This document shows, piece after piece, positions 26,891 through 35,924 of a stretch of DNA of 64,000 nt (position 1 is the stretch's first letter; each line of letters starts with the position of its first letter). The DNA lies in NCBI RefSeq assembly GCF_012726265.1, contig NZ_JAASAG010000005.1, forward strand, positions 248,001-312,000, in the 5' to 3' direction. The stretch comes from Streptomyces sp. HNM0575 (GTDB lineage: Bacteria > Actinomycetota > Actinomycetes > Streptomycetales > Streptomycetaceae). The translations under genes and the position numbers were made by a program. Under the pieces are notes generated by a model. That model was not told the DNA's origin. It saw only the letters and a list, made by a program, of their open reading frames with translations, and ran no database searches.

Positions 26891-27825
26891 AGAACGCCGA
26901 CGCGGCGCTGGAGGCGACCGGAGTGAGCTTTTCGCACTCGCGCCGGAGACCGCCCGTCTTCACCGACTGCTCGTTCCGGCTTCCCAGGGGCCGTGTGTGC
27001 GGCCTGATCGGCCCGAACGGTGCCGGCAAGTCCACGCTGCTCAGGCTCGCGGCCGGTCTGCTCCGGCCCGCGTCGGGCAACCTGAGCGTGCTGGGGCGTA
27101 CGCCCGCCGAAGCCCGCCCCGGCATCGCCTATCTCGCCCAACGCAAGCCGCTGCACTCGCACTTCACCGTCGCCGGCACGCTGCGCTACGGGGCGGAGTT
27201 CAACGGCCCCGGGCGCTGGGACCAGGAGGCCGCGGAACGGATCGCCTACGGCGACGGGGCGCTCGAACCGGGCGCGAAGGTCCGGTCGCTCTCCGGGGGA
27301 CAGCGCTCCCGCGTGGCCCTCGCCCTCGCCTTCGGCAAGCGCCCCGAACTGATGCTGCTGGACGAGCCGATGGCGGACATCGACGCCCTTGCCAGACGGC
27401 AGCTGACGGGTGCGCTGCTGGCCGCCTCCGCCGAGTACGGGACGACGATCGTGATGGCCTCGCACATCCTCTCCGAGCTGGAGGAATCGTGCGACTTCCT
27501 GTTCCTGCTCGCCGGCGGCCGGCTCAGGCTCGGCGGCGAGACCGAGGACCTCGTCGCGGCGCACACCCTGCTCACCGGCACCCAGGACCCGGAGGCGGAC
27601 GGGCACACCGTGATCGAGCGCTATTCCTCCGGGCGCGGCAGCACCGCCCTGGTGCGTACGTACGGACGGCCCGCGGGCGACCGGTTCGCCGAGAGGCCCA
27701 CGACCGAGGAGGTCGTGCTCGCCCACATCCGCAACTCCCAGGCTCCGCCGCTGCTCACGGCGAGCGCCGTACCCGAGGCGCCCGGGCGCCCGTCACACGC
27801 TCGAGCGCAGGAGGACGCCGCATGA
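26887..27825 (+). CDS. ABC transporter ATP-binding protein (exporter type)
   Basis: The 312-residue ABC ATPase has Walker A GPNGAGKST (residues 42-50), signature LSGGQRSRVALALAF, Walker B LMLLDEPMADID and switch SHILSELEE. The pattern matches the BcrA/YtrB type found in antibiotic exporters. It is coupled by 4-bp overlaps to the GntR regulator upstream and the permease downstream, forming a three-gene operon. Confidence 0.92.
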   Translation: MKNADAALEATGVSFSHSRRRPPVFTDCSFRLPRGRVCGLIGPNGAGKSTLLRLAAGLLRPASGNLSVLGRTPAEARPGIAYLAQRKPLHSHFTVAGTLRYGAEFNGPGRWDQEAAERIAYGDGALEPGAKVRSLSGGQRSRVALALAFGKRPELMLLDEPMADIDALARRQLTGALLAASAEYGTTIVMASHILSELEESCDFLFLLAGGRLRLGGETEDLVAAHTLLTGTQDPEADGHTVIERYSSGRGSTALVRTYGRPAGDRFAERPTTEEVVLAHIRNSQAPPLLTASAVPEAPGRPSHARAQEDAA

Positions 27826-28784
27826 CCCCCGCCGTCACGACCACCGGCACCACGACCAGCGGCACCGCCGCCCGTCCCGGCCGGGCCTCGCAGCACCGCA
27901 CCGGCTCCGCCCGGCGCCGGCTGCGGGTGAACCTGCTCATGCACCGCGCCGGCCTGGCGGCCTGGGTGCTCCTCGTGATCCTCGCCGTCGCCTGGCTGCT
28001 CTGGCTCCGCTTCGGTCCCGAGGCCTCGGCCGTCGCGCAACTCGAGGCCCAGTGCGACACCTCGGGCGAGCCCGCCTGCATGTGGATGGCCCAGGAGGCG
28101 CACTACCAGTACGAGAGCCAGATATCCGACATGGTGTGGGCGCTGCGCGACGTGCTGCCGATCACGGCCGCCCTCGCCGGCGCCGCGGTGGTGGCGCGTG
28201 AACTGGCCAACGGCACCGCGGAGTTGGCGTGGACGCAGTCCGTCACTCCCGCCAGGTGGCTCGCGGAGAAGCTTCTCCTGCTGGCGGTCTTCCTCGCCGC
28301 GGGCACCGGAGTCCTCGTGGTCCTGTGCCGCAATCTGCTCGACTCGGCCGGCGCCCGGCGCCTGCTGACGGCGGGATACGAGACCAATGACGTCTTCTTC
28401 GCCATGGGACCCGCCGTCGTGATCTACGCCCTGCTCGGCCTGGCCTTCGGCTTCCTGGCGGCGCTCCTCCTGCGGGCCCCGCTGCTGGCGCTCCCCGCCG
28501 GGGCGCTCGCCACCTGGGCCGCCGCGTGGGTCATCGGCCCCTGGCGCACCCAGCTGTGGCCCACGGTCTCCCGTACGGCCCGTGGCGAGGGGCCCTTCGG
28601 CCACGGGGTGACGCGCTGCCAGTACGACCAGTCCGAGTTCAAGTACTCGGTCGACGCGTGCCTCGGCGCCCGGCCCGCCTCGCACTACTGGCCGGTTCAG
28701 CTGACCGAGACGGGCTTCGTGCTGCTCCTCGTGGTGCTCGTCGCGGCAGCCGCGTTCTGGCGGCTGCGGCGACGCACCGGCTGA
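27822..28784 (+). CDS. ABC transporter permease, ABC-2-like
   Basis: The 320-residue protein has six hydrophobic helices. An extracytoplasmic loop after helix 1 holds two Cys residues (AQCDTSGEPACMW), and ELANGTAELAWTQSVTPARW follows helix 2, a signature of actinomycete ABC-2 permeases paired with YtrA regulators. A second Cys pair (RCQYDQ and DACLG) lies in the last loop and may form a disulfide. The ATG overlaps the ATPase stop. The first 35 residues are a Thr-rich tail. Confidence 0.88.
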   Translation: MTPAVTTTGTTTSGTAARPGRASQHRTGSARRRLRVNLLMHRAGLAAWVLLVILAVAWLLWLRFGPEASAVAQLEAQCDTSGEPACMWMAQEAHYQYESQISDMVWALRDVLPITAALAGAAVVARELANGTAELAWTQSVTPARWLAEKLLLLAVFLAAGTGVLVVLCRNLLDSAGARRLLTAGYETNDVFFAMGPAVVIYALLGLAFGFLAALLLRAPLLALPAGALATWAAAWVIGPWRTQLWPTVSRTARGEGPFGHGVTRCQYDQSEFKYSVDACLGARPASHYWPVQLTETGFVLLLVVLVAAAAFWRLRRRTG

Positions 28785-28926
28785 ACCCGTCCCGCGGGAT
28801 GCGTACGCTGGCACGGGGCCGACCGTAGGAAACAAGCCACACAGGGGGCCGGGAACAGTCGGAGCCGGCGGGACCGGCCGTCACGCGCGGGGCGTGGCGG
28901 CGGACCGGCTCCGTGGAGGGGGAAGC

Positions 28927-31689
28927 ATGAGTGACCCTATGAGCTGGCCGTTCATCGGGCGGGAGAGCGAGCTCTCGGCGTTCGACGCGGCGCTCGCCGA
29001 CGAGGGGTGCCACGCGTTCGTCCTCCACGGCCCGGCCGGTGCCGGCAAGTCCCGTCTCGCGCACGCGTGCAGGCGCAGGGCCGAGCGGGCCGGCCACGCG
29101 ACGGGCAGGGCGGTCGCGGTGTCCGGGACGTCCGGGACTTCCGCCCGCCTGGCCTCGCTCGCGCATCTCCTTCCGGAGGACGTGAGCGCCGACGACCCGG
29201 TGGCCCTGTTCCGCAGGACGCGCGACGCCCTTCGGGAGTGCGCCTCCAGCGCGGAACCACGGGGCGGCGGGCGTGAGGGCAGCGGCGGGCGTCAAGGGAG
29301 GGGCGAACGTCAGGGCGGGGGCGGGAGGTTCGTGCTCCTGGCCGACGATCTCGACGGGCTGGACGAAGCCTCGGCGGGCCTGGCGGGCCAGCTGATGGAA
29401 GCCGGAGCGGTCTTCCTCGTCGCGGTGGCCGGCTGCCTGCGGGAGGTGGGACCGGTCGCCTTCGCGCTCCAGTCGGCGCAGACGGCACGCCGCGTCGACC
29501 TGGGCGGGCTGAGCGAGGCCGAGGTGGGCGAGGCGATGCGCGCCGCGCTCGACGGGCCCGTGGAGCCCCGCACGGTCAGCATGATGCACCGGGTCAGCGG
29601 GGGGAATCCGCGCTTTCTCCGTGAGTTCGTCGTGTGCTCTCTCTCGACGGGCGCCCTGGTGGACGACGGGGAGTCGTGGGCCCTCGTCTCCCGCGTGGGC
29701 TCGTCGCCGTTCCTGCTGGCCCTGCTGGAGAGACGCCTGCACGGCATCACCCCCGCGGCGCGCGGCGCCTTGAACCGGATCGCGCTCTGCCAGCCCGTGG
29801 ACGCCTCCGGCCTCCCCGCCGAGGCCACGGACGAACTGGAGTCCCTGGGCCTGATCCGTACGAGCAGGGACGGACGGCGCGAGACGGTGAGCCTGCTGCA
29901 CCCGGCACATGAGGTCGTGCTGCGGCTGGCGATCACGTCGTCGGAGCGGCGGCGGATCCTCCAGGAAGAGGCCGCCCAGGTGCGGGCCCGCGGAGCCAGA
30001 CGCATCACCGACAAGATGCGCATCGCCTCGTGGCAGCTGGCGGCGACGGGATCGGCGGACCCGGAGACGCTCCTGCGCGCCGCCGAACTGGCCCGCCGGG
30101 ACCAGAAGTTCCAGGACGTTGCCGAGTTCGCGGAAGCCGCGTGCCGGCTCGGCGAGGACTTCCGGCCGCGCCTGCTGCTCGCGGAGGCGCTGCTGGAGAT
30201 CGGCGACCACGCCGCAGCCGGCGAGGCGTTCGACGAGGCGGCGAAGAGGACCGCGGACGACCGCGACCGGCTGCTCGTCGCCCTCGGCAGGTGCCGCCTC
30301 CAGGCGTGGGCGGTCATCGACTGCGAACGGGCGCTGGAGGTCGTGGCGTCGGCGATGCGCGAGATCGGCGAACCGCGCGGCCGGGCCGTGCTGAAGGCGG
30401 CGCGCGGAGCCGTGCTCATGGCCTTCGGGCGTCCGGCGGCGGCCCTGGAGGCGCTGCGCGGCATCGGCTTCACCGAGGATCCGCGGACCGGCATCATCGG
30501 CAAGGGGCCGAAGGCCGCCGCGCTGGTGGCCACGGGACGCGTGGGCGACGGTCTGGAGCTGGCCCGTGCGGCGTACGAGGACCGCGTACGGCTGGAGGAC
30601 GACCCCTCGGCTGTCCCGCATCCCGTGCAGTACCTCAACACGCTGATGTTCGCGCTGGAGGAGGCCGGCAGGCTCGAAGAGGCCTACCGCGTCGGCCACC
30701 GGGGATGGGGCGAGGCGCTGGCCGACGACGCGGCGGGGGCCGAGGCGTGGATCGCCGCGGCGCTGGCGCGCTGTTCGCTCATGGCCGGCCGCCCCGCCGA
30801 CGCCGGACGCTGGGCCTCGCAGGCGGTCTCCGTCGCCGGACGGAACTCGCTGCCGGGCACGCTCCACATGGCCCTGGCACGCAAGGCCGAGGCCGCCGCG
30901 CTGAGAGGGGACCACGAGACCGCGCGGCGGGCGCTGGGCGAATGCCGCGGACTTCCGCAGTGGGGTGCGTTCCGCTGTGAACTCCCCACCGGGCGGGCGT
31001 GGTCGGCCGTCGCGCAGGGCAAGGTCCACGAGGGCCGCGACGTGCTCTGGGAGGCGGCCCGCTCCGCGCGGTCCGCCGGTCACCGGGCGGGCGAGTCCAG
31101 GCTCCTCACCGACCTCGCACGGATCGGCTACGCCAAGGAGGCGCTGCCCGGTCTGCGGGACATGGCCGGGGAGATGGACGGTGCCCTGTTCGCAGCGCGG
31201 CTCTCCTATGTGAGCGCCCTCGCCGATGCGGACCCGGCCCGACTGCTGGAGAGCGCGAGGTCACTTGAGGACGCGGGCTGCCTGCTGGTGGCGGCCGAGG
31301 CCGCCGCGTCGGCGGCCATGCACTGGAGCAACCGTGGCGACCGCCGGGAGGCCGCGGCGGCCGAGACCCTGTCCTTCTCGCTGCAACAGCGGTGCCAGGG
31401 CGCTTCGAGCCCCGGTCTGGCCGTACTGGGGGCGGCCAAGCACCTGACGCGGAGGGAAGCGGAGATCGCCGGGCTCGTGTGCGCCGGGCTCAGCAACGCC
31501 GAGGCCGCCGACGCGCTCACCGTCTCCAAGCGCACCGTCGACAACCATCTCCAGAACATCTACCGGAAGTTGGGGGTGCGCAGCAGGCGCACCCTGAAGG
31601 AGAAGTGCTCGGACTGGGCCGTCGCCGGGCCGTCCGCGTCCTCCGGACCCTCCGCGTCCTCCGCACCCTCCCGGCCGCCCCGCGGATGA
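28927..31689 (+). CDS. Large LuxR-family ATPase regulator (LAL type)
   Basis: The 920-residue protein starts with an ATPase domain (FIGRESELSAFDAALADEG, Walker A GPAGAGKS at residues 35-42, Walker B VLLADDLDGLD). A long helical repeat region follows, then a C-terminal LuxR HTH (LTRREAEIAGLVCAGLSNAE, VSKRTVDNHLQNIYRKLGV). LAL regulators are common as activators of antibiotic and carbohydrate genes. A glycine/arginine-rich insert (bases 29260-29320) splits the ATPase domain. It stands alone, 137 bp after the ABC operon, and its targets cannot be told from sequence. Confidence 0.9.
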   Translation: MSDPMSWPFIGRESELSAFDAALADEGCHAFVLHGPAGAGKSRLAHACRRRAERAGHATGRAVAVSGTSGTSARLASLAHLLPEDVSADDPVALFRRTRDALRECASSAEPRGGGREGSGGRQGRGERQGGGGRFVLLADDLDGLDEASAGLAGQLMEAGAVFLVAVAGCLREVGPVAFALQSAQTARRVDLGGLSEAEVGEAMRAALDGPVEPRTVSMMHRVSGGNPRFLREFVVCSLSTGALVDDGESWALVSRVGSSPFLLALLERRLHGITPAARGALNRIALCQPVDASGLPAEATDELESLGLIRTSRDGRRETVSLLHPAHEVVLRLAITSSERRRILQEEAAQVRARGARRITDKMRIASWQLAATGSADPETLLRAAELARRDQKFQDVAEFAEAACRLGEDFRPRLLLAEALLEIGDHAAAGEAFDEAAKRTADDRDRLLVALGRCRLQAWAVIDCERALEVVASAMREIGEPRGRAVLKAARGAVLMAFGRPAAALEALRGIGFTEDPRTGIIGKGPKAAALVATGRVGDGLELARAAYEDRVRLEDDPSAVPHPVQYLNTLMFALEEAGRLEEAYRVGHRGWGEALADDAAGAEAWIAAALARCSLMAGRPADAGRWASQAVSVAGRNSLPGTLHMALARKAEAAALRGDHETARRALGECRGLPQWGAFRCELPTGRAWSAVAQGKVHEGRDVLWEAARSARSAGHRAGESRLLTDLARIGYAKEALPGLRDMAGEMDGALFAARLSYVSALADADPARLLESARSLEDAGCLLVAAEAAASAAMHWSNRGDRREAAAAETLSFSLQQRCQGASSPGLAVLGAAKHLTRREAEIAGLVCAGLSNAEAADALTVSKRTVDNHLQNIYRKLGVRSRRTLKEKCSDWAVAGPSASSGPSASSAPSRPPRG

Positions 31690-32074
31690 GGCACGGGCAC
31701 GGCCCGCCCGCAGGATCCTGAGCGAAAGCGGCGCAACGACGGAATCCGATGTCGGACGCGATCCCATGACGAAACCGGCGATCAGCCGAATAAGTCGAAT
31801 ACGGCGGAATTGAGCGTCCGATACTCATGTCCCTGTTCTTCACCTGATCCAGGCTGACGAGGAAGGCGCTCGAGCGCCCTGCGCAGCACGGACACCCGGA
31901 CCGGCGGCCGAGGCCGGCCACCCACCGCCGGTCCCGGACATCTCCCGGGGCTCCCACAAGGACCGGTTTTCCGCCCCCGGCCATCCGTGGACGCCGCGTG
32001 ACCCACGGCCGTCCGCACTCGGGGAAGCACGCCGCGCTGCCCGCACAGGAATCGGAGAAGAGGGGGGATCGGCC
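31690..32074. other. Intergenic region after the LuxR gene
   Basis: About 385 bp with a locally lower GC stretch near 31780-31830. I see no gene, strong hairpin or confident promoter. A run of purines (AGAGGGGGGA) ahead of 32075 is the ribosome-binding site of the next gene. Confidence 0.45.
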
Positions 32075-32893
32075 GTGCACGGAGGTATGGCCGCCTTCCC
32101 GGGCCGCTCCGCCACAACGGGGCACGGACCGGGGGAGGGCCCGGCGCTCCCGCCGCATGCGGCGAGCGGATCCGGGGGCCCGTACGGGGAGGCGCTGACG
32201 CGCCGCGAGCCCGTCGGACTCGACCGGCTCACGGCCGCCGTGGCGGCGGAGCGTGCCGACGAGGTGTGGCGCCGCGGATGCACCCTGGCCGTCCGCACCC
32301 GCGCGACGACGGTCGAGGGCGACCCCGTACTGCTGGGGCGCCTGGTGTCCGGCCTCATCGAGCACGCCGTGCTCCACGACCGCGAAGAAGGCCGCATCAC
32401 GATCCACGTCCACGAGCGGACCCTGCGGGTGAGCCACACCGGGTCGCCTCCGCCGCACAGCGTCGTCGCGTCGCTGCTGGCGCCGGGCCGGCGGCACGGA
32501 GCGGAGCCCGGCGAGGCAGGCCGGGCCCCGGATCTCGCCTCCGTCGTGTCGATCGCGCGGGCCCACGGTGCCGTGACGGAGACCCGGGAGCAGCCGTACG
32601 GAGGCACCACGGTCAGCGTGCGGTTCCCCGAGCCCGAGGGCCTGTTAGCGCGGGCCCGCGGCGGGCGGGCGGTCAGACCGCGGCGCGGGGGCGCCACCGG
32701 AAAGCTCCGAACTGGACCGAGACTCAGGGGGGATGGGGGAAATGCACATCTCGTTTCTCATCAACAGCGCGTACGGCATGGGGGGAACCATCCGTACGAC
32801 CTTCAACCTGGCGCGCACGCTCGCCGAACAGCACGACGTGGAGGTCGTCTCCGTATTCCGCTACCGGGACACGCCGTTCTTCGACCCCGGTGA
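32075..32893 (+). CDS. Stand-alone degenerate histidine-kinase-type ATPase domain protein
   Basis: Residues about 90-190 resemble the HATPase_c fold: GDPVLLGRLVSGLIEHAVLH (N-box region), RVSHTGSPPP (G1 region) and TREQPYGGTTVSVRFPEPEG (final strand). The N-box Asn is His (EHA instead of ENA) and the G1 Asp is His, so Mg-ATP binding is doubtful. No DHp or sensor domain is present. The reading frame has a TTA codon at 32645 and runs 161 bp into the glycosyltransferase gene, with an Arg/Gly-rich, poorly protein-like tail. The end may therefore be wrong. The start has a good AGGGGGGA site. Confidence 0.55.
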   Translation: MHGGMAAFPGRSATTGHGPGEGPALPPHAASGSGGPYGEALTRREPVGLDRLTAAVAAERADEVWRRGCTLAVRTRATTVEGDPVLLGRLVSGLIEHAVLHDREEGRITIHVHERTLRVSHTGSPPPHSVVASLLAPGRRHGAEPGEAGRAPDLASVVSIARAHGAVTETREQPYGGTTVSVRFPEPEGLLARARGGRAVRPRRGGATGKLRTGPRLRGDGGNAHLVSHQQRVRHGGNHPYDLQPGAHARRTARRGGRLRIPLPGHAVLRPR

Positions 32894-33995
32894 GGGCGTA
32901 CTGCTGAGAGGGCTGGTCGACATGCGCCGGCACAGCCCCTCCTACGACGGCGACGATCCCCGACGGGCGGACGCCGCACGGGTCTTCCCGGTGGCCGACG
33001 GCCAGTACCGCCAGTACAGCGCCCTCACCGACCGCCGTATCGGCGACCACCTCGGCAGCACCGGGGCGGACGTCGTCGTGGGCACACGCCCCGGGCTCAA
33101 CGTGCACGTGGCCCGGCAGACCCGCCGCGGCCCCGCCCGGCTGGGGCAGGAGCACCTCACCCTCGCCACCCACTCCCCGCGGCTGAAGCTCCTGCTGCGA
33201 CGCACCTATCCACGCCTGGACGCGGTCACCACGGTCACCGAGGCCGACGCCCGCGACTACCGCAGGATCATGCGCCTGCCGGGCGTGCGGGTGCAGGCCC
33301 TTCCCAACAGCGTGCCCGCGCCCGCCGTAAGGCCGTCGGACGGTACCGGCAGGTGGGTCGTCGCCGCGGGCAGGCTCGCCCCGGCCAAGCGCTACGACGT
33401 GCTGATACGCGCCTTCGCCCGGGTCGTCGCCGAGCGTCCCGACTGGGGCCTGCGGATCTACGGCCACGGCCGCGAGCGGGAGAAGTTGCGGTCGCTCATC
33501 GACGAACTCGGCCTCTACAACCACGTGTTCCTGATGGGCCCCGCGAACCCCATCGAGGCCGAGTGGGCCAAGGGAGCGATCTGCGCGGTCACTTCGAGCC
33601 TGGAGTCCTTCGGGATGACCATCGTCGAGGCCATGCGGTGCGGTCTGCCGGTGGTCGCCACCGACTGCCCGCACGGACCCAAGGAGATCATCCGCGACGG
33701 CGAGGACGGACTGCTGGTGCCCACGGGCGACGTGGGCGCGATCTCCGGCGCGCTGCTCCGCCTCATCGACGACGACGCGCTGCGGCTGCGGATGGGAAGT
33801 GCCGCGCTCACGGCGTCGGCCCGCTTCGATCCGGCCGATGTGGCCGCCCGGTACGAGGACTTGATGACGTCGCTGACGAAGCGCCGCGGCGGCACGCTGC
33901 ACCGGGCACGCGGAACCCTGCTCGGCGGAGCCTACGCGGCCAAGGAGACCGTGCGGCTGGGCATGGCGCACGTCCTCGGGGGAGCGCGGAGATGA
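32733..33995 (+). CDS. Glycosyltransferase family 4 protein
   Basis: This 420-residue GT-B enzyme has an N-terminal acceptor domain (GMGGTIRTTFNLARTLAEQH) and a C-terminal nucleotide-sugar domain. The latter shows VVAAGRLAPAKRYDVLIRAF, LRIYGHGREREKLRSLIDEL and SSLESFGMTIVEAMRCGLPV, with the E-x7-E motif of family 4. It should transfer a sugar from a nucleotide donor. ATG 32733 and ATG 32742 are both possible. Its stop overlaps the next gene by 4 bp, so that partner likely acts on the same polymer or glycoconjugate. Confidence 0.9.
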   Translation: MGEMHISFLINSAYGMGGTIRTTFNLARTLAEQHDVEVVSVFRYRDTPFFDPGEGVLLRGLVDMRRHSPSYDGDDPRRADAARVFPVADGQYRQYSALTDRRIGDHLGSTGADVVVGTRPGLNVHVARQTRRGPARLGQEHLTLATHSPRLKLLLRRTYPRLDAVTTVTEADARDYRRIMRLPGVRVQALPNSVPAPAVRPSDGTGRWVVAAGRLAPAKRYDVLIRAFARVVAERPDWGLRIYGHGREREKLRSLIDELGLYNHVFLMGPANPIEAEWAKGAICAVTSSLESFGMTIVEAMRCGLPVVATDCPHGPKEIIRDGEDGLLVPTGDVGAISGALLRLIDDDALRLRMGSAALTASARFDPADVAARYEDLMTSLTKRRGGTLHRARGTLLGGAYAAKETVRLGMAHVLGGARR

Positions 33996-35071
33996 CCGGG
34001 CCCACCATCGGCACGCCGCCGCGGGACGTGTCGCCGCACCCCACGGTGGTGGCGCACGCCCCGCGTGACGGTTCCTCTCCCCGCACCGGCACCGGCACCG
34101 GCACCGGCACCGGCTCCGGTACAGGCACCGGCACCGGCACCGAGCGCCCGCGTGCCGACTGCACGGCCGACAGCGCCGGAGGGCTCACCTTCGACGTGCG
34201 CACGGGCGGCGGCACGGCCGAACGGCACGGGACGCACGGACCTCCGGCCGGGGCGGCCATGCTGCTGCGCCTGCGGGGCGGAAGCGGCCCGGCGGACAAC
34301 GTGCGGCTGCCGCTCGTCCCGGTGGAGGGGCCGGGAACCCTGCGGGCCGTTCTGCCGAGCACGCTGTGGCTTCCGGAGGGGCGCTGGGACGCCTGTCTGG
34401 CCGTGGACGGTGAGGAGCCGCGGCGGCTGCTGCCCGGCATCCACGACCTGCGCTCCCTCGTACACCGTGAGCCCGCCGGAGCATGCGAGTGGCTCGGCGT
34501 CCGCATCCCCTACGCCACCAAGTACGGGAATCTCACGGTCCGTTCGTGGCTGCGCCGGCCGCACGCGGAGGCAGGACCGCTGTGCGTCGCCGGCGGGGTC
34601 ATGTCCCTGCGGGGCAGGCTCTACGGCGCGCGGCTCTCGGCCACCGCGTCCCTGGAGGCGCACCCACGAGGCGCGGCGGTGGCGCCGGTGCGCGTGCCCG
34701 CGTGCCCGGACGGGGAATCGGCCGCCGGACGGGAGGTCCCTTCCGCCTCGCCTGCGGGAGGCACGGGCGGCACCGGCGGCACCGGCGACGAGACCACCGC
34801 GCGGCGCCCCGCCCACGGCTTCACGGCCCGGCTGCCCCTGGAGGCCCTGCTGCCCGGGCAGCGGACCTGGAACCTGTGGCTGCGCCCGTCCGCGGACGAG
34901 GAACCGGTCCGCCTCGCGCGCATACTCGACGACGTCCCGGACAAGAAGCGGATCTTCACCTATCCGCCCCAGCACGTGACCGCGCCCGACGGGTCCCGCT
35001 GCTCGGTCAGGCCGTACTACACCCTCGACAACGACCTTTCCGTGCGTGTGAGTTGGGAGGAGCCGATGTGA
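33992..35071 (+). CDS. Protein of unknown function coupled to the glycosyltransferase
   Basis: The 359-residue protein overlaps the glycosyltransferase stop by 4 bp. It looks like a beta-rich soluble protein: LTFDVRTGGGTAER, VRIPYATKYGNLTVRSWL and YPPQHVTAPDGSRCSVRPYY near the end. The start carries a run of Thr-Gly dipeptides made by a GGCACC repeat, and a Gly/Thr insert splits the C-terminal half. Similar proteins sit beside glycosyltransferases in actinomycete cell-surface polymer loci, but I cannot name a function. Confidence 0.65.
   Translation: MTGPTIGTPPRDVSPHPTVVAHAPRDGSSPRTGTGTGTGTGSGTGTGTGTERPRADCTADSAGGLTFDVRTGGGTAERHGTHGPPAGAAMLLRLRGGSGPADNVRLPLVPVEGPGTLRAVLPSTLWLPEGRWDACLAVDGEEPRRLLPGIHDLRSLVHREPAGACEWLGVRIPYATKYGNLTVRSWLRRPHAEAGPLCVAGGVMSLRGRLYGARLSATASLEAHPRGAAVAPVRVPACPDGESAAGREVPSASPAGGTGGTGGTGDETTARRPAHGFTARLPLEALLPGQRTWNLWLRPSADEEPVRLARILDDVPDKKRIFTYPPQHVTAPDGSRCSVRPYYTLDNDLSVRVSWEEPM
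34082..34142. repeat. GGCACC hexanucleotide repeat inside a coding region
   Basis: About ten tandem GGCACC-like units encode alternating Gly-Thr near the N-terminus of the glycosyltransferase partner protein. The unit keeps the frame whatever its copy number. Similar Gly/Thr or Gly/Pro runs occur in several other genes here (bases 370-435, 1730-1790, 4340-4440). Confidence 0.85.
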
Positions 35072-35138
35072 GGCGCGGGCCGGCCGGACGGTCCCCGACG
35101 GCGGCCCGTCCCGCCGGCCGGGATGAGACGATCGGGCC

Positions 35139-35501
35139 ATGACCGAGGACGACGTGGTGCCGCGACTGCGCGAACTGTGCCTGAGCCTGCCCGAGGTGGT
35201 CGAGGGGACCAACCATCACGGTGAGCCGTCATGGCGGATCCGGCGGCGGACGCTGGTCCAGATCTCGGAGCGCCATCCGTCGGGCCGTCGCAGCTTCTGG
35301 GTCCCGGCCCCCGCGGGCGCCAAGGAAGCGATGATCGCCACCGAGCCCGAGCGCTTCTTCTCCCCGCCCTACGGCGGGCGCAACTGGGTCGGTGTCTACG
35401 TGGACGTGCCGGTCGACTGGACGGAGGTCCGCGAACTGGTCGTCGACGCCTACCGGTTGATCGCCCCCAGGACGCTGGTGGCCGAGCTGGGGGACGCCTG
35501 A
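35139..35501 (+). CDS. MmcQ/YjbR-like DNA-binding family protein
   Basis: The 120-residue protein has the YjbR pattern: LCLSLPEVVEGTNHHGEPSW at the N-terminus, PYGGRNWVGVYVDVPVDWTE in the middle and a final helix VVDAYRLIAPRTLVAEL. These are single-domain proteins with a double-wing fold of unclear role. It is the last ordinary gene before the AT-rich promoter region of the first response regulator. Confidence 0.85.
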   Translation: MTEDDVVPRLRELCLSLPEVVEGTNHHGEPSWRIRRRTLVQISERHPSGRRSFWVPAPAGAKEAMIATEPERFFSPPYGGRNWVGVYVDVPVDWTEVRELVVDAYRLIAPRTLVAELGDA

Positions 35502-35924
35502 CCGGCCGCCGCCGGGCAGCGGCTGAAATGAGTTCGCCGCGCACCCGCGGGACGCCGGCCCTGGTGATCCGGAACGGCGGCGGACGGTATCGGGAGGGGT
35601 GGAAAAGGTCCATCGCGTAGCGAACTCGGGGAATCTTTACGGCAGCACCCTAAACGGTGCATATGCCGCATGTGTATGGATTCCGCGGGCATTCGCGAAT
35701 GAATATCCGGTACCGACAGTTCATCTTGAGTTCGAAGTGAAGTGCCTGGACAAGGCGCTGGGAATCCCCTGATGTGGAGTTCCGTCGGAGTGCGCTGCGG
35801 ACACATATGGCACGGGGTAAGCGGTATCCGAGGTTCCTCTTAAAAGACGTGCCGGACATGCCGTTTTTGGTAATATGACTGACTGCCGAATGAGCTGTGC
35901 TCGGGCTTCCGGGGGAGGAACAAC
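35502..35924. other. AT-rich regulatory region at the left end of the cluster
   Basis: The 423 bp upstream of the first response regulator is clearly less GC-rich than its surroundings, especially 35620-35880. It contains CATTCGCGAATG, a 12-bp palindrome at 35690-35701. A TAATAT at 35871-35876 is a likely -10 box, with the ribosome-binding site GGGGGAGG at 35911. No matching -35 box is convincing. The compositional break marks the left border of the biosynthetic cluster. Confidence 0.55.

Noticed and set aside
35502..35924. Mobile-element end or attachment site at the AT-rich cluster border
   Set aside because: No integrase, transposase, tRNA or terminal inverted repeat is visible. The low GC is better explained as a promoter region.
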